Assembly: GCA_018064605.1 (NCBI GenBank)
Contig: JAGHUX010000022.1
Coordinates: 1 to 49,800, forward strand
Reading direction: 5' to 3'
Source: Candidatus Limimorpha caballi
GTDB taxonomy: Bacteria; Bacteroidota; Bacteroidia; Bacteroidales; F082
DNA length: 49,800 nucleotides
Shown: in pieces, positions 36,928 to 44,005 of the stretch
How the letters are laid out: every line of letters begins with the position of its first letter
Numbering within the stretch: the first letter of the stretch is position 1
Made by a program: the position numbers and the translations under genes
Notes under the pieces: generated by a model
What the model was told of the DNA's origin: nothing
The model's input: the letters and a program-made list of their open reading frames with translations, nothing else
Database searches by the model: none

Positions 36928-37275
36928 TCAATTAATAATTATTTGTCCTTTATAAATACCATTACTTGTTGCAATGGTTAAAACATAACTACCTGATACT
37001 GAAATAGTTACCTCGGCATATCCAGGAGTGCTTGGGCAATAAGTTGATGCCATAGTTGCTCCAGTAGCAGTTTCAACAGTGATGTCTGCGACTCCGCAAT
37101 CGGAACCGAATGTGATTTCAATGGTGTTTCCTTCCAATTCAACCGAAATATTGGCAGATTGTGTTCGATCTTGTCCATTGTCGTTGGTTTTTATCAGTTG
37201 TATTGGTTGTCCTTCAATAGCAAAAAGCTGTGAGAACAACGCCCCAAAGAATAAGATGAATAATACTTTTTTCAT
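36928..37275 (-). CDS. DUF3244-family secreted protein
   Basis: 115 residues from the ATG at 37275; upstream in-frame codons lie before the signal and are rejected. Sec signal (MKKVLFILFFGALFSQLFA), then an Ig-like beta-sandwich with ANISVELEGNTIEITF, VADITVETATGATM, and the ending GSYVLTIATSNGIYKG, the DUF3244 pattern. Two cysteines in the mature part could form a disulfide. DUF3244 genes in Bacteroidota are often found beside secreted cysteine proteases and may act as inhibitors or chaperones, which fits its position as first gene of the C25 operon. No good TAnnTTTG was found upstream. Confidence 0.75.
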   Translation of the reverse strand: MKKVLFILFFGALFSQLFAIEGQPIQLIKTNDNGQDRTQSANISVELEGNTIEITFGSDCGVADITVETATGATMASTYCPSTPGYAEVTISVSGSYVLTIATSNGIYKGQIIIN

Positions 37276-37457
37276 AATAGTCATTTTTGTCAAAATTTCT
37301 ATCATAAAAATATGCAAAAAATTTTCAATTTTTCAAAATTTTCTATTACAAATTATTACACGTTTTTGCGGGTCCAGTTGAAAACACTGGGGTTTTGTGA
37401 TGAAAATTCCATTATTTTTGTGACGAAATTTTCGGATGAGAGTTTGAAAAATCTTGT

Positions 37458-37465
37458 TATCTTTG
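37458..37465 (+). promoter_or_regulatory. -7 element (TATCTTTG) abutting the start of the TPR regulator gene
   Basis: TATCTTTGCAAA is followed by the ATG at 37470, only 4 nt after the element; a leaderless transcript is predicted. The 194-bp space to the divergent DUF3244 gene is AT-rich and shows no other clear signal. Confidence 0.5.
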
Positions 37466-37469
37466 CAAA

Positions 37470-38108
37470 ATGAAGATAAAAATTGTCATATTATACACTT
37501 TGTCGGTGCTTTTGTGTCTCATTGCACAATCTTGCAAACGCTTTTCTTTGTATTCCGAAAAAGGAACACCTCTTCATTATTCCGTTCTGAAAACAATAAC
37601 CGATACGATGACATGTTGTCCCGAGGCGGCACTTGACATATTAATAGATGTTTCCGACACTGTTGACGAGTCAAAACTTTCAAAACCTGATTATTATGAG
37701 TATCAGATTCTTATAGCGGAGGCTCTTTATAAAAACGACCTTCTGCAGACCAACGACTCCGCAGTTTTTGAAGCTGTAAGATATTACAACAGTCTTGCTC
37801 AAATATATCCTAAAAATGTTGAAGTTATTTTACAAAAATCAAGGGCGCATTATTACAAAGCTGTTGGCGAAAGTGAGAACAATGATATTAAAAATGCATG
37901 TGCTGAGTATCTTATTGCTTTGAAGACCATAAATCAAATCAAAGAAAATGACCGTACTTTCAATATTGATTATTTTAATGGATTGATATATAACAGATTA
38001 GCAAGTATATATTACTACAATGACGCATTTAATCTGTCAATCGGTCTTGATAAAAAGGCAAATGAATGCTTTGCAAAAAGTAATAGTATACATTGCGATT
38101 GTTTTTAG
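37470..38108 (+). CDS. TPR lipoprotein, N-terminal half of a split membrane regulator
   Basis: 212 residues. Signal with possible lipobox (LLCLIAQSC), then TPR-like helical repeats (YYEYQILIAEALYKND, AVRYYNSLAQIYPKN, CAEYLIALKTINQIKEN, YNRLASIYYYNDAF). In Bacteroidota such TPR regions normally continue in one protein of about 550 residues with a membrane helix and a C-terminal HTH. Here the frame ends in IHCDCF and the membrane/HTH part follows in the +1 frame (38062-38649). Either an internal deletion shifted the frame or two cooperating genes exist. Divergent from the C25 operon, so a likely regulator of it. Confidence 0.6.
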   Translation: MKIKIVILYTLSVLLCLIAQSCKRFSLYSEKGTPLHYSVLKTITDTMTCCPEAALDILIDVSDTVDESKLSKPDYYEYQILIAEALYKNDLLQTNDSAVFEAVRYYNSLAQIYPKNVEVILQKSRAHYYKAVGESENNDIKNACAEYLIALKTINQIKENDRTFNIDYFNGLIYNRLASIYYYNDAFNLSIGLDKKANECFAKSNSIHCDCF

Positions 38109-38649
38109 TATTGTTTCTATAATAAGAAAAAGAAGGCATTTAGATGAAATCAACAGGAAAGATTGGTATATAAGAACTCTTCATGGAAAAATAAAAAAGA
38201 AATCTGAAGAGAACAAAAATGTTAATGAGTATTATGTGAAAGAGGCACGCCAGCCTATACCATTTAATGAAAGAATGCAAAACATCAAAAGAGACGATTT
38301 GTGCAGGAAACTTTATTCAATAACCCAAATGCATATTAAAACAACCGTCCAATATCCCGAACTGGTGATGACCGACGAGGAAAGGATGCATCTTACAGAG
38401 TTGTTCGACAAGGAGTTTGACGGGGCGCTGCAGACTGTGATAATGAAAAACAGCCGCCTGAAAAAATCAGACGAGCTGCTGTTATGTCTTGCCTGCATCG
38501 GGTTGGATGAAAAGCATATTGCTGCCGTCACAGGTGCTTCATATCACAATGTTTTCGTGCGCTCACGGAAATGCCTCGAAATACTAGGCAGAGGCGAAAA
38601 TTTACAAGAGGCGATTATTATAGCAATTTCAAAATCTGATATTATATGA
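38062..38649 (+). CDS. Membrane-anchored HTH protein, C-terminal half of a split regulator
   Basis: 195 residues from the ATG at 38062 (overlapping the upstream gene by 47 nt). One membrane helix near the N-terminus (VIVYIAIVFSIVSII), a basic and coiled-coil-prone linker (roughly 20-60) and a LuxR-like C-terminal HTH (DELLLCLACIGLDEKHIAAV, NVFVRSRKCLEILG). This is the output half of the TPR-membrane-HTH regulators of Bacteroidota. Alone it could bind DNA but would lack the periplasmic sensor unless it pairs with the TPR lipoprotein. It converges on the thioredoxin-like gene with 8 nt between stops. Confidence 0.6.
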   Translation: MNALQKVIVYIAIVFSIVSIIRKRRHLDEINRKDWYIRTLHGKIKKKSEENKNVNEYYVKEARQPIPFNERMQNIKRDDLCRKLYSITQMHIKTTVQYPELVMTDEERMHLTELFDKEFDGALQTVIMKNSRLKKSDELLLCLACIGLDEKHIAAVTGASYHNVFVRSRKCLEILGRGENLQEAIIIAISKSDII

Positions 38650-38657
38650 AAAAGCCC

Positions 38658-39146
38658 CTATTTCGCCGCCTGAAATATCTCCAAATAACTTGGTCGCCCA
38701 TCCTCTTCGTCGTAATTCAGCACAAATCCATCCTTATCAACAAGTAACGGAATCGGCATCGCATTGATTTCTCTAAAGTTTTTCAACAGGCTCTTCAGCG
38801 TCTTGTTGGCATCCTTTTTTATAAATAGCGCAAACTGCGAACTTGGACTGAGAATCAATCTGTTATCTGTCTGTAAATCTGCAACGGCATCTTTTTCACC
38901 ATAATAAATTATGACAATCCCGACATCGTTTTTCTCCAATCCTTCAAGATAAGGCTTGATGTTGTTCTCAAGCATGTTTTTGCATGCATGGCAATACTTC
39001 GCGCCAACAAAAATCAATGTTTTGTCATGATTTCCAATTACTTCCGCGATTTGCTCTTTCTCGGATTTTGAAATTCCTCCCTGTCCTGAGCAGGAGAAAC
39101 AGTACAAAATCAGCAACAGAGACGCTAATAATTGTAATTTTTTCAT
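38658..39146 (-). CDS. Thioredoxin-like lipoprotein
   Basis: 162 residues from the ATG at 39146; codons upstream of it lie between the promoter and the signal. Hydrophobic signal with lipidation cysteine Cys16 or Cys19 (ILYCFSCSG). A strand (TLIFVGAKY) leads to Cys52-His-Ala-Cys55, then a helix; NAMPIPLLVDKDGFVLN supplies the cis-Pro strand of thioredoxin folds. It probably works as a periplasm-facing disulfide reductase. Single gene with its own promoter. Confidence 0.82.
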   Translation of the reverse strand: MKKLQLLASLLLILYCFSCSGQGGISKSEKEQIAEVIGNHDKTLIFVGAKYCHACKNMLENNIKPYLEGLEKNDVGIVIIYYGEKDAVADLQTDNRLILSPSSQFALFIKKDANKTLKSLLKNFREINAMPIPLLVDKDGFVLNYDEEDGRPSYLEIFQAAK

Positions 39147-39166
39147 AGTATTAAGTTTTGACAATG

Positions 39167-39174
39167 CAAAAATA
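39167..39174 (-). promoter_or_regulatory. -7 element (TATTTTTG) for the Trx-like gene
   Basis: The minus strand reads TATTTTTGCA, 20 nt before the ATG at 39146. Confidence 0.5.
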
Positions 39175-39231
39175 ATAATTTAACATCGAAACACCCGAAA
39201 AACACTAATTTTTTATACCTCAAATTATAAT

Positions 39232-39304
39232 GAACACGAATTTCACGAATCTAACGAATTATTATTGGAGGTTTAATTCGTGTCAATTCGTGAAATCCGT
39301 GTTC
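39232..39304. repeat. REP-like hairpin built from CACGAAT words
   Basis: GAACACGAATTTCACGAAT (39232-39250) pairs with 39286-39304 with one mismatch in 19. Inner copies of ATTCGTG are present in the loop. Same word family as the direct repeat at 2687-2743. Confidence 0.75.
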
Positions 39305-39310
39305 GAATAA

Positions 39311-39367
39311 TTTTTGGAAAAACTAACGACTAAAGACTAGCGACTAATGGCTAATAGCTAATGGCTA
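39311..39367. repeat. Low-complexity run of CTAATGGCTAAT words at the fba stop
   Basis: ACTAACGACTAAAGACTAGCGACTAATGG-type words run into TAATAGCTAATGGCTAATC and cover the fba stop codon, so the last residues of fba overlap the repeat. Confidence 0.6.
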
Positions 39368-40362
39368 ATCTTCCCGTTGCTTCCCAGCACGTTGATGATC
39401 TTGTGCATGTAGAGTTCCTTCATGCGGTCGCGGGCGGGTCCGAGGTACTTGCGCGGGTCGAACTCGGCGGGTTTCTCCGCCATGGTCTTGCGGATGGCCG
39501 CCGTCATCGCCAGACGGCTGTCGGAGTCGATGTTGATCTTGCACACCGCCGACTTCGAGGCTTTCCTGAGCTGCTCCTCAGGGATGCCTACCGCCGCCTT
39601 GAGGCAGCCGCCGTTGCTGTTGATGATGTCAACGTCCTCCTGCGGCACCGACGACGAGCCGTGAAGCACGATGGGGAAGCCGGGGAGTTTCTCCTCGACG
39701 GCTTCGAGGACGTCGAACGCCAACGGTGGCGGGAGCAGACGGCCCGTCTTCGGATCGACGGTGCACTGCTCCGGCGTGAACTTGTACGCGCCGTGCGACG
39801 TGCCGATGGAGATCGCCAGCGAATCGACGCCTGTCTTCGTAACGAAATCAATGACTTCCTCCGGCTTCGTGTAGTGGCTCTCCGCCGCCGACACCTCGTC
39901 TTCGACGCCGGCCAGGACGCCGAGCTCGCCTTCGACCGTCACATCATGCTGATGCGCGAAGTCAACGACTTTCTTTGTCAGCGCGACGTTCTCGTCGTAA
40001 GGTAGCGCCGAGCCGTCGATCATCACCGAGGAGAAGCCCATCTCGATGCAGTTCTTGCAGAGCTCGTACGAGTCGCCGTGGTCGAGGTGAAGCACGATTT
40101 CGGGGTGTCCGCAGCCGAGTTCCTTGGCGTAGGCGACGGCGCCTTCCGCCATGTAACGGAGAAGCGTCTGGTTCGCGTAGTTGCGCGCGCCCTTCGAGAT
40201 CTGAAGGATGACGGGCGACTTGGTCTCCACCGCAGCCATGATGATGGCCTGCATCTGTTCCATATTGTTGAAGTTGAATGCCGGGATTGCGTAGCCGCCT
40301 TTGACGGCCTTGGCGAACATCGCACGTGTGTTCACCAGTCCTAAGTCTTTGTAGTTTACCAT
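39358..40362 (-). CDS. fba: Class II fructose-bisphosphate aldolase
   Basis: 334 residues from the ATG at 40362; the longer frame to 40389 would begin at the promoter and is rejected. Class II aldolase cleaves fructose-1,6-bisphosphate using zinc. Seen are PAFNFNNMEQMQ, the catalytic Asp94 and zinc His95 in LHLDHGDSYE, SSVMIDGSALPYDENV, EGELGVLAGVEDEV, SLAISIGTSHGAYKF and the zinc His in VLHGSSSVP. Glycolysis/gluconeogenesis, together with pgk elsewhere in the window. Confidence 0.95.
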   Translation of the reverse strand: MVNYKDLGLVNTRAMFAKAVKGGYAIPAFNFNNMEQMQAIIMAAVETKSPVILQISKGARNYANQTLLRYMAEGAVAYAKELGCGHPEIVLHLDHGDSYELCKNCIEMGFSSVMIDGSALPYDENVALTKKVVDFAHQHDVTVEGELGVLAGVEDEVSAAESHYTKPEEVIDFVTKTGVDSLAISIGTSHGAYKFTPEQCTVDPKTGRLLPPPLAFDVLEAVEEKLPGFPIVLHGSSSVPQEDVDIINSNGGCLKAAVGIPEEQLRKASKSAVCKINIDSDSRLAMTAAIRKTMAEKPAEFDPRKYLGPARDRMKELYMHKIINVLGSNGKISH

Positions 40363-40394
40363 GTTATGTGTGTTTTGTGTTGTTTTCAAAGATG

Positions 40395-40402
40395 CAAAAA
40401 TA
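40395..40402 (-). promoter_or_regulatory. -7 element (TATTTTTG) for fba
   Basis: The minus strand reads TATTTTTGCATC, 32 nt before the ATG at 40362 and directly at the alternative upstream start, which is evidence for the shorter protein. Confidence 0.55.
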
Positions 40403-40428
40403 TATTATTTTTCAGACAGTTGAACGGA

Positions 40429-42024
40429 TTATTCATTTTTTTTGTTCAACAGGTCAAGATTGAAGTTCCAGTTCAGCTTTATTTTTCCGTTATTGTGATT
40501 TTCAAGGCTTTCGATGATTTCTTCTTCTTTGCTTTCCGAGATGAGAAGGAGTTTGTCGCCTTTTTTCAGGTATAGTTTCCCGTTTGGGATGATATAGCGT
40601 TCATTGCGTTTGACGATCATCACGAGAGTTCCTTTCGGGAGCTGGTAGTCCTTCAGGAACGCTTCGTTCTCGACGGTTTGTTCGTCCATTATTGCGTTAA
40701 GCTCTTCGGGGATCTCGATGCCGAAGTTCTCCGGGCCGCTTTCGTCTTTCTCGCCCAGCCTGAGTTTCTTCGCGACGAAGGGGATTGTCGTCCCCTGGAC
40801 CAGGAGAGACATCAGCGTTATGAAAAACACCACGTTGAACACCAGCTCGCCGTTTTTCACGCCGGCGACCACAGGGTATGTCGCGAAGATGATGGGTGCC
40901 GCGCCGCGCAGCCCGACCCACGAGATGAAGGCTTTGTCCTTGAATCCAATCTTCTTGAACGGTATGAGGCTGAGATAGACCGCCAGCGGTCGTCCGATGA
41001 AGATCACGAAGAGGCCGAGGATTATGGCGTTGAGTGCCATGTCAACCATGTTGTGCGGCGTGACGAGAAGCCCGAGCATGAGGAACATCACGATCTGCAC
41101 GAGCCACGTGAGCCCGTCGAGGAGCTTGTCGATGCTGCGTTTCTCGATGATTTTCCTGTTCCCGAAAAGCGGGTATTCCTTTTTGTTGATGCGTATCTTC
41201 GGGGTGTCTTTCACCATCCCGGCGTTGCCCACGACGATGCCGGCGATATACACGGCGAGGTAGCCGTTCGCGTTGATCATGTTTGTTATCGAGAATGTGA
41301 TGAACACGAATCCCATGATGAGGATCTGGTACATCGACTTGTTCTCGAGCCTTATCGTGTTGTGGAGCCACACGTAGCTGCGGCCGAAGACGAACCCTAT
41401 CACCAGTCCCATGCTGAACTGCCACAGGAACGTCAGGATGATGCTCAACGCGCCGACGCCGCTGCCGCTGTTCATCACAATCTGTATCATCACTATCGTC
41501 AGCATGTTGGCCATCGGGTCGTTGCTCCCCGACTCGAGTTCGAGGAGCGGCTGCAGGTTGTTGTGCATCTTCATTTTCTGCGCCCTGATGATGCTGAAGA
41601 CAGAGGCCGAGTCGGTTGACGACATCGTGGCGGCGATCATCACGGCGTATGGGAACGTCACGCTGACGAGGCCGTCGAAGGATGTGCTCGTGATGTGGAT
41701 GAAAAACCCGGTTATCAGCGTCGTGAGCAGGACGCCGACGGTCGCGAGGACGACACCGGGGCCGAGGACTGGCTTGACGGCGCCGAATTTCGTGTCCATG
41801 CCGCCGTTGAACAAGATGATTGACATCGCCACCATGCCGATCGACTGCGCGACGTTGTAGTTCCCGAAGTGAATCCCGACACCGTCCTCACCGAAAAGCA
41901 TCCCGACCAGCAGGAACACCAACAATACCGGAATGCCGGCCTTGTACCCAGTTTTTGATAATAAAATACTGAGAATCAAGATAAAACCAGCTAAAAGCAA
42001 GAAATTACCAGCAGTGAAAGTCAT
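40429..42024 (-). CDS. CPA1-type K+(Na+)/H+ antiporter with TrkA-C domain (NhaP2/CvrA-like)
   Basis: 531 residues from the ATG at 42024; the longer frame crosses the promoter. About 12 membrane helices (FLLLAGFILILSILL to about 385), with the ion-site stretches FNGGMDTKFG, TMSSTDSASVFSII and LESGSNDPMANML, which are typical of the CPA1 family. A C-terminal cytoplasmic TrkA-C domain (about 440-520: GTLVMIVKRNERYIIPNG, KKGDKLLLI) is the hallmark of the NhaP2/CvrA branch that exports K+ in exchange for H+. The protein likely protects against high K+ or volume stress. Confidence 0.9.
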   Translation of the reverse strand: MTFTAGNFLLLAGFILILSILLSKTGYKAGIPVLLVFLLVGMLFGEDGVGIHFGNYNVAQSIGMVAMSIILFNGGMDTKFGAVKPVLGPGVVLATVGVLLTTLITGFFIHITSTSFDGLVSVTFPYAVMIAATMSSTDSASVFSIIRAQKMKMHNNLQPLLELESGSNDPMANMLTIVMIQIVMNSGSGVGALSIILTFLWQFSMGLVIGFVFGRSYVWLHNTIRLENKSMYQILIMGFVFITFSITNMINANGYLAVYIAGIVVGNAGMVKDTPKIRINKKEYPLFGNRKIIEKRSIDKLLDGLTWLVQIVMFLMLGLLVTPHNMVDMALNAIILGLFVIFIGRPLAVYLSLIPFKKIGFKDKAFISWVGLRGAAPIIFATYPVVAGVKNGELVFNVVFFITLMSLLVQGTTIPFVAKKLRLGEKDESGPENFGIEIPEELNAIMDEQTVENEAFLKDYQLPKGTLVMIVKRNERYIIPNGKLYLKKGDKLLLISESKEEEIIESLENHNNGKIKLNWNFNLDLLNKKNE

Positions 42025-42071
42025 ACCAAATTGACGTTTTGAACTTGAAATTCCATTGTTTAAAATCGCTG

Positions 42072-42079
42072 CAAAGTTA
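42072..42079 (-). promoter_or_regulatory. -7 element (TAACTTTG) for the antiporter gene
   Basis: The minus strand reads TAACTTTGCA, 47 nt before the ATG at 42024. Confidence 0.5.
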
Positions 42080-42154
42080 TGGAAAAAGAAGGGAAATGTC
42101 AAGTTCAAAAACAAAATTGTTCGGGAATTTTTTCGGCAGATGACATGAAACGGA

Positions 42155-42183
42155 AAAGGCTCGGACAGTCAGCCCGGGCCTTT
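42155..42183 (-). terminator. Probable terminator of hsp20
   Basis: AAAGGCTCGG (42155-42164) can pair with CCCGGGCCTTT (42173-42183) with G-U pairs; on the minus strand the stem is followed by a T-rich stretch. It lies about 60 bp after the hsp20 stop. Confidence 0.5.
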
Positions 42184-42244
42184 GTTCCTAAACTTGAGTC
42201 TCTGTTTTCCGCGTTTGCCTTGTGCGGCGACCGACTCCGCGTGA

Positions 42245-42673
42245 TCATGCGATCTCGATTGTCTTTGTGAGTTTTTTCTTCTCTTCCGGCTTGATTTTCG
42301 GAAGCATCACTTCCAGCACGCCGTTCTCGACCTTCGCGCTGATTTCGTCAGCTTTCACGATGTCGGGCAGCGCGAGCGTCTCCTTGAAATGAGCCGTCGT
42401 GAACTCGCGGCGCAGATACTGCTGCTTCTTGTCGCTCTCTTCGGTGCTGCTCTTCTTCACCATCTCGATGACGAGGTTGTTGTCGCTGTCGATGTTCAAT
42501 GCCAGATCCTCCTTCGTGAGGCCGGGAACGCTCATCTCAATCTTGAATTCCTCCTGATTCTCAATGATGTTCATCTGCGGGCTGTTCGCTTTCGGCATTC
42601 CGTAATTGAAGTTTTCAAAAAGTTCGTTGAACAGTGTCGGGAAAAAATCCGAAGTTCTTCTTGCTACTAACAT
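42245..42673 (-). CDS. Hsp20/alpha-crystallin small heat-shock protein
   Basis: 142 residues. A short N-terminal arm (DFFPTLFNELFENF) is followed by an alpha-crystallin domain (about 35-130): MNIIENQEEFKIEMSVPG, LRREFTTAHFKETLALPD and the signature ENGVLEVMLPK. The final residues (LTKTIEIA) contain an I-x-I anchor for oligomer assembly. ATP-independent holdase in the cytoplasm. Preceded by tandem repeats with no clear -7 box, so control is not visible. Confidence 0.93.
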   Translation of the reverse strand: MLVARRTSDFFPTLFNELFENFNYGMPKANSPQMNIIENQEEFKIEMSVPGLTKEDLALNIDSDNNLVIEMVKKSSTEESDKKQQYLRREFTTAHFKETLALPDIVKADEISAKVENGVLEVMLPKIKPEEKKKLTKTIEIA

Positions 42674-42693
42674 AATCTAATCTCCTTTTTTTT

Positions 42694-42752
42694 AACTTTT
42701 AACTTTTAACTTTTAACTTTATAACTTTATAACTTTATAACTTTATAACTTT
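42694..42752. repeat. Two adjoining tandem repeats upstream of hsp20
   Basis: Three and most of a fourth 7-bp unit AACTTTT (42694-42720) run into four exact 8-bp units ATAACTTT (42721-42752). It begins 20 bp before the hsp20 start. Confidence 0.85.
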
Positions 42753-42757
42753 ATATT

Positions 42758-42977
42758 GTTTTCTCGCCGTCATTTCCGACGACGCGCCCAGATGGACAAC
42801 TTATGTTCCGGAAAATCATATTGTTTTTTTGAAAATACAAACAACTGCCTGATTGATAATGTTTTATACTGTGAAGAAAAATCTTTTTAATATTTCTATT
42901 ACTGACAAAATTTCCGAAGTGCTTCTTTTTTGGAGTATTAAATCTGACAAAATGACATATTTAGTTAAGAGAGTAGC
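42758..42977. other. AT-rich intergenic DNA without a recognised feature
   Basis: Between the hsp20 repeats and the S23 unit I see no ORF, RNA gene or clear promoter. Confidence 0.5.
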
Positions 42978-43438
42978 GAGGAGAGTTAAGAGATGGAATG
43001 GTGGATTAACGTTTTTCGAGTGACGTTTTTAAGCCTGAAATAAGCTTACTGACATTTTGGATTTTTTCTTTGATATAATCCAAATCACAATTGTCGATAT
43101 AACCTAAATCATTGGCAAGAATGGATTGACAATAGATTTCCATTAATGATCCGTATGCAAATTCCAAAAAGTGAATTCTTTCCTTGCTTGATGTCCTGGC
43201 ATTTCCTTCGGCAATGTTTGATGGTATTGATATGGCTGCTCGTCTCATTTGATCACACAAAGCAAATTGTTCAACTTTTGGAAATTTGTTTATCAACATG
43301 TAAATGTCTTTTGCAAGATTTCTTGCTTCTTGCCACGCTTTCAGTTTTTCAAAAGAATAAATCATAACAGGTTTCATTTAATAATTGTAAAAACTCCCTT
43401 AACCCTCCTCTCTTAACCCTCCTCTCTTAACTCTCCTC
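42978..43438. mobile_element. IVS-like unit: S23 gene between perfect 15-bp inverted repeats
   Basis: The arm at 42978-42992 (GAGGAGAGTTAAGAG) is the exact reverse complement of 43424-43438. The right side also holds two further tandem CTTAACCCTCCTCT units (43397-43423), and the left side another GTTAAGAGAG. Between them sits a single S23 four-helix-bundle gene. S23 genes are known from intervening sequences inserted in 23S rRNA genes, which are bounded by base-pairing ends; here the unit lies between hsp20 and thpR. The right arm touches the thpR stop codon. Confidence 0.5.
43006..43377 (-). CDS. Four-helix-bundle (S23/IVS) protein
   Basis: 123 residues, the normal length. Typical pieces are FEKLKAWQEARNLAKDIYML, FALCDQMRRAAISIPSNIAEG and FLEFAYGSLMEIYCQ. 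The family is common in Bacteroidota and forms small pentameric helical bundles; it is related to the Avd accessory protein of diversity-generating retroelements, but no reverse transcriptase is nearby. Molecular function unknown. The gene is enclosed by inverted repeats and is probably transferable on its own. Confidence 0.92.
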   Translation of the reverse strand: MKPVMIYSFEKLKAWQEARNLAKDIYMLINKFPKVEQFALCDQMRRAAISIPSNIAEGNARTSSKERIHFLEFAYGSLMEIYCQSILANDLGYIDNCDLDYIKEKIQNVSKLISGLKTSLEKR

Positions 43439-44004
43439 TAAAACAACTCCCACTTTTTCAACACTTTATAAATCGCGCCTTCAGGTCTTAATATGCTCTG
43501 GAAGAGGATGATGTCCTTCACTTCCTGGTGGATATACGACTTCTGTTCTATCGCCGTGGTGACCTTCCAGAAATATTGTTTTTCGCACAGGTCTTTGATG
43601 CGGCCCAGGGTGATGTGCGGCACGAAGTTCTGCCGGTCGCGCATGAATCCGATGCTGTCGAAAGCGGTGAGGATGTCTTCCTCCAAATCAAGGAGTTGCG
43701 GCGGTGTCTGCTGCATCCCGAGCCACAGCACGCGCGGCGCGTAACGGCTGCCGAAGACGCCTGTCCTGTTGAAGTCCATCTCGAAACGTCTGTGGTTTTC
43801 AACGACTTTGCCGACCGCATCGATGATTCTCGGCTCGTCTGGCGGATAGGTGTCGCCGATGAATTTCAGCGTGAGATGTATGTTTTTCGGTATCGACCAG
43901 TTGATGCGGTCTTCGTGCGAGAGCCGCGTCTTCAGCTCGTCAAGCAGCGGCGCGAAGCCGTTGCCCTCTGTCTGGATTGGTATTGCGAGAAATAGTCTTT
44001 TCAT
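43438..44004 (-). CDS. thpR: RNA 2',3'-cyclic phosphodiesterase (LigT/ThpR)
   Basis: 188 residues. The 2H phosphoesterase fold has its two catalytic HxT motifs at His43 (NIHLTLKFIG) and His130 (VPHITLGRI). It opens 2',3'-cyclic phosphates at RNA ends; some homologues also ligate tRNA halves in vitro. The start lies 1 nt after the sdaA stop, so it is co-transcribed with sdaA and the ABC gene. Confidence 0.92.
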   Translation of the reverse strand: MKRLFLAIPIQTEGNGFAPLLDELKTRLSHEDRINWSIPKNIHLTLKFIGDTYPPDEPRIIDAVGKVVENHRRFEMDFNRTGVFGSRYAPRVLWLGMQQTPPQLLDLEEDILTAFDSIGFMRDRQNFVPHITLGRIKDLCEKQYFWKVTTAIEQKSYIHQEVKDIILFQSILRPEGAIYKVLKKWELF

Positions 44005-44005
44005 C

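Noticed and set aside
42694..42752. CRISPR array before hsp20
   Set aside because: Units of 7-8 bp without spacers are a simple tandem repeat.
43006..43377. Diversity-generating retroelement accessory gene (Avd)
   Set aside because: The protein matches the S23 group, and there is no reverse transcriptase or variable/template repeat in the window.
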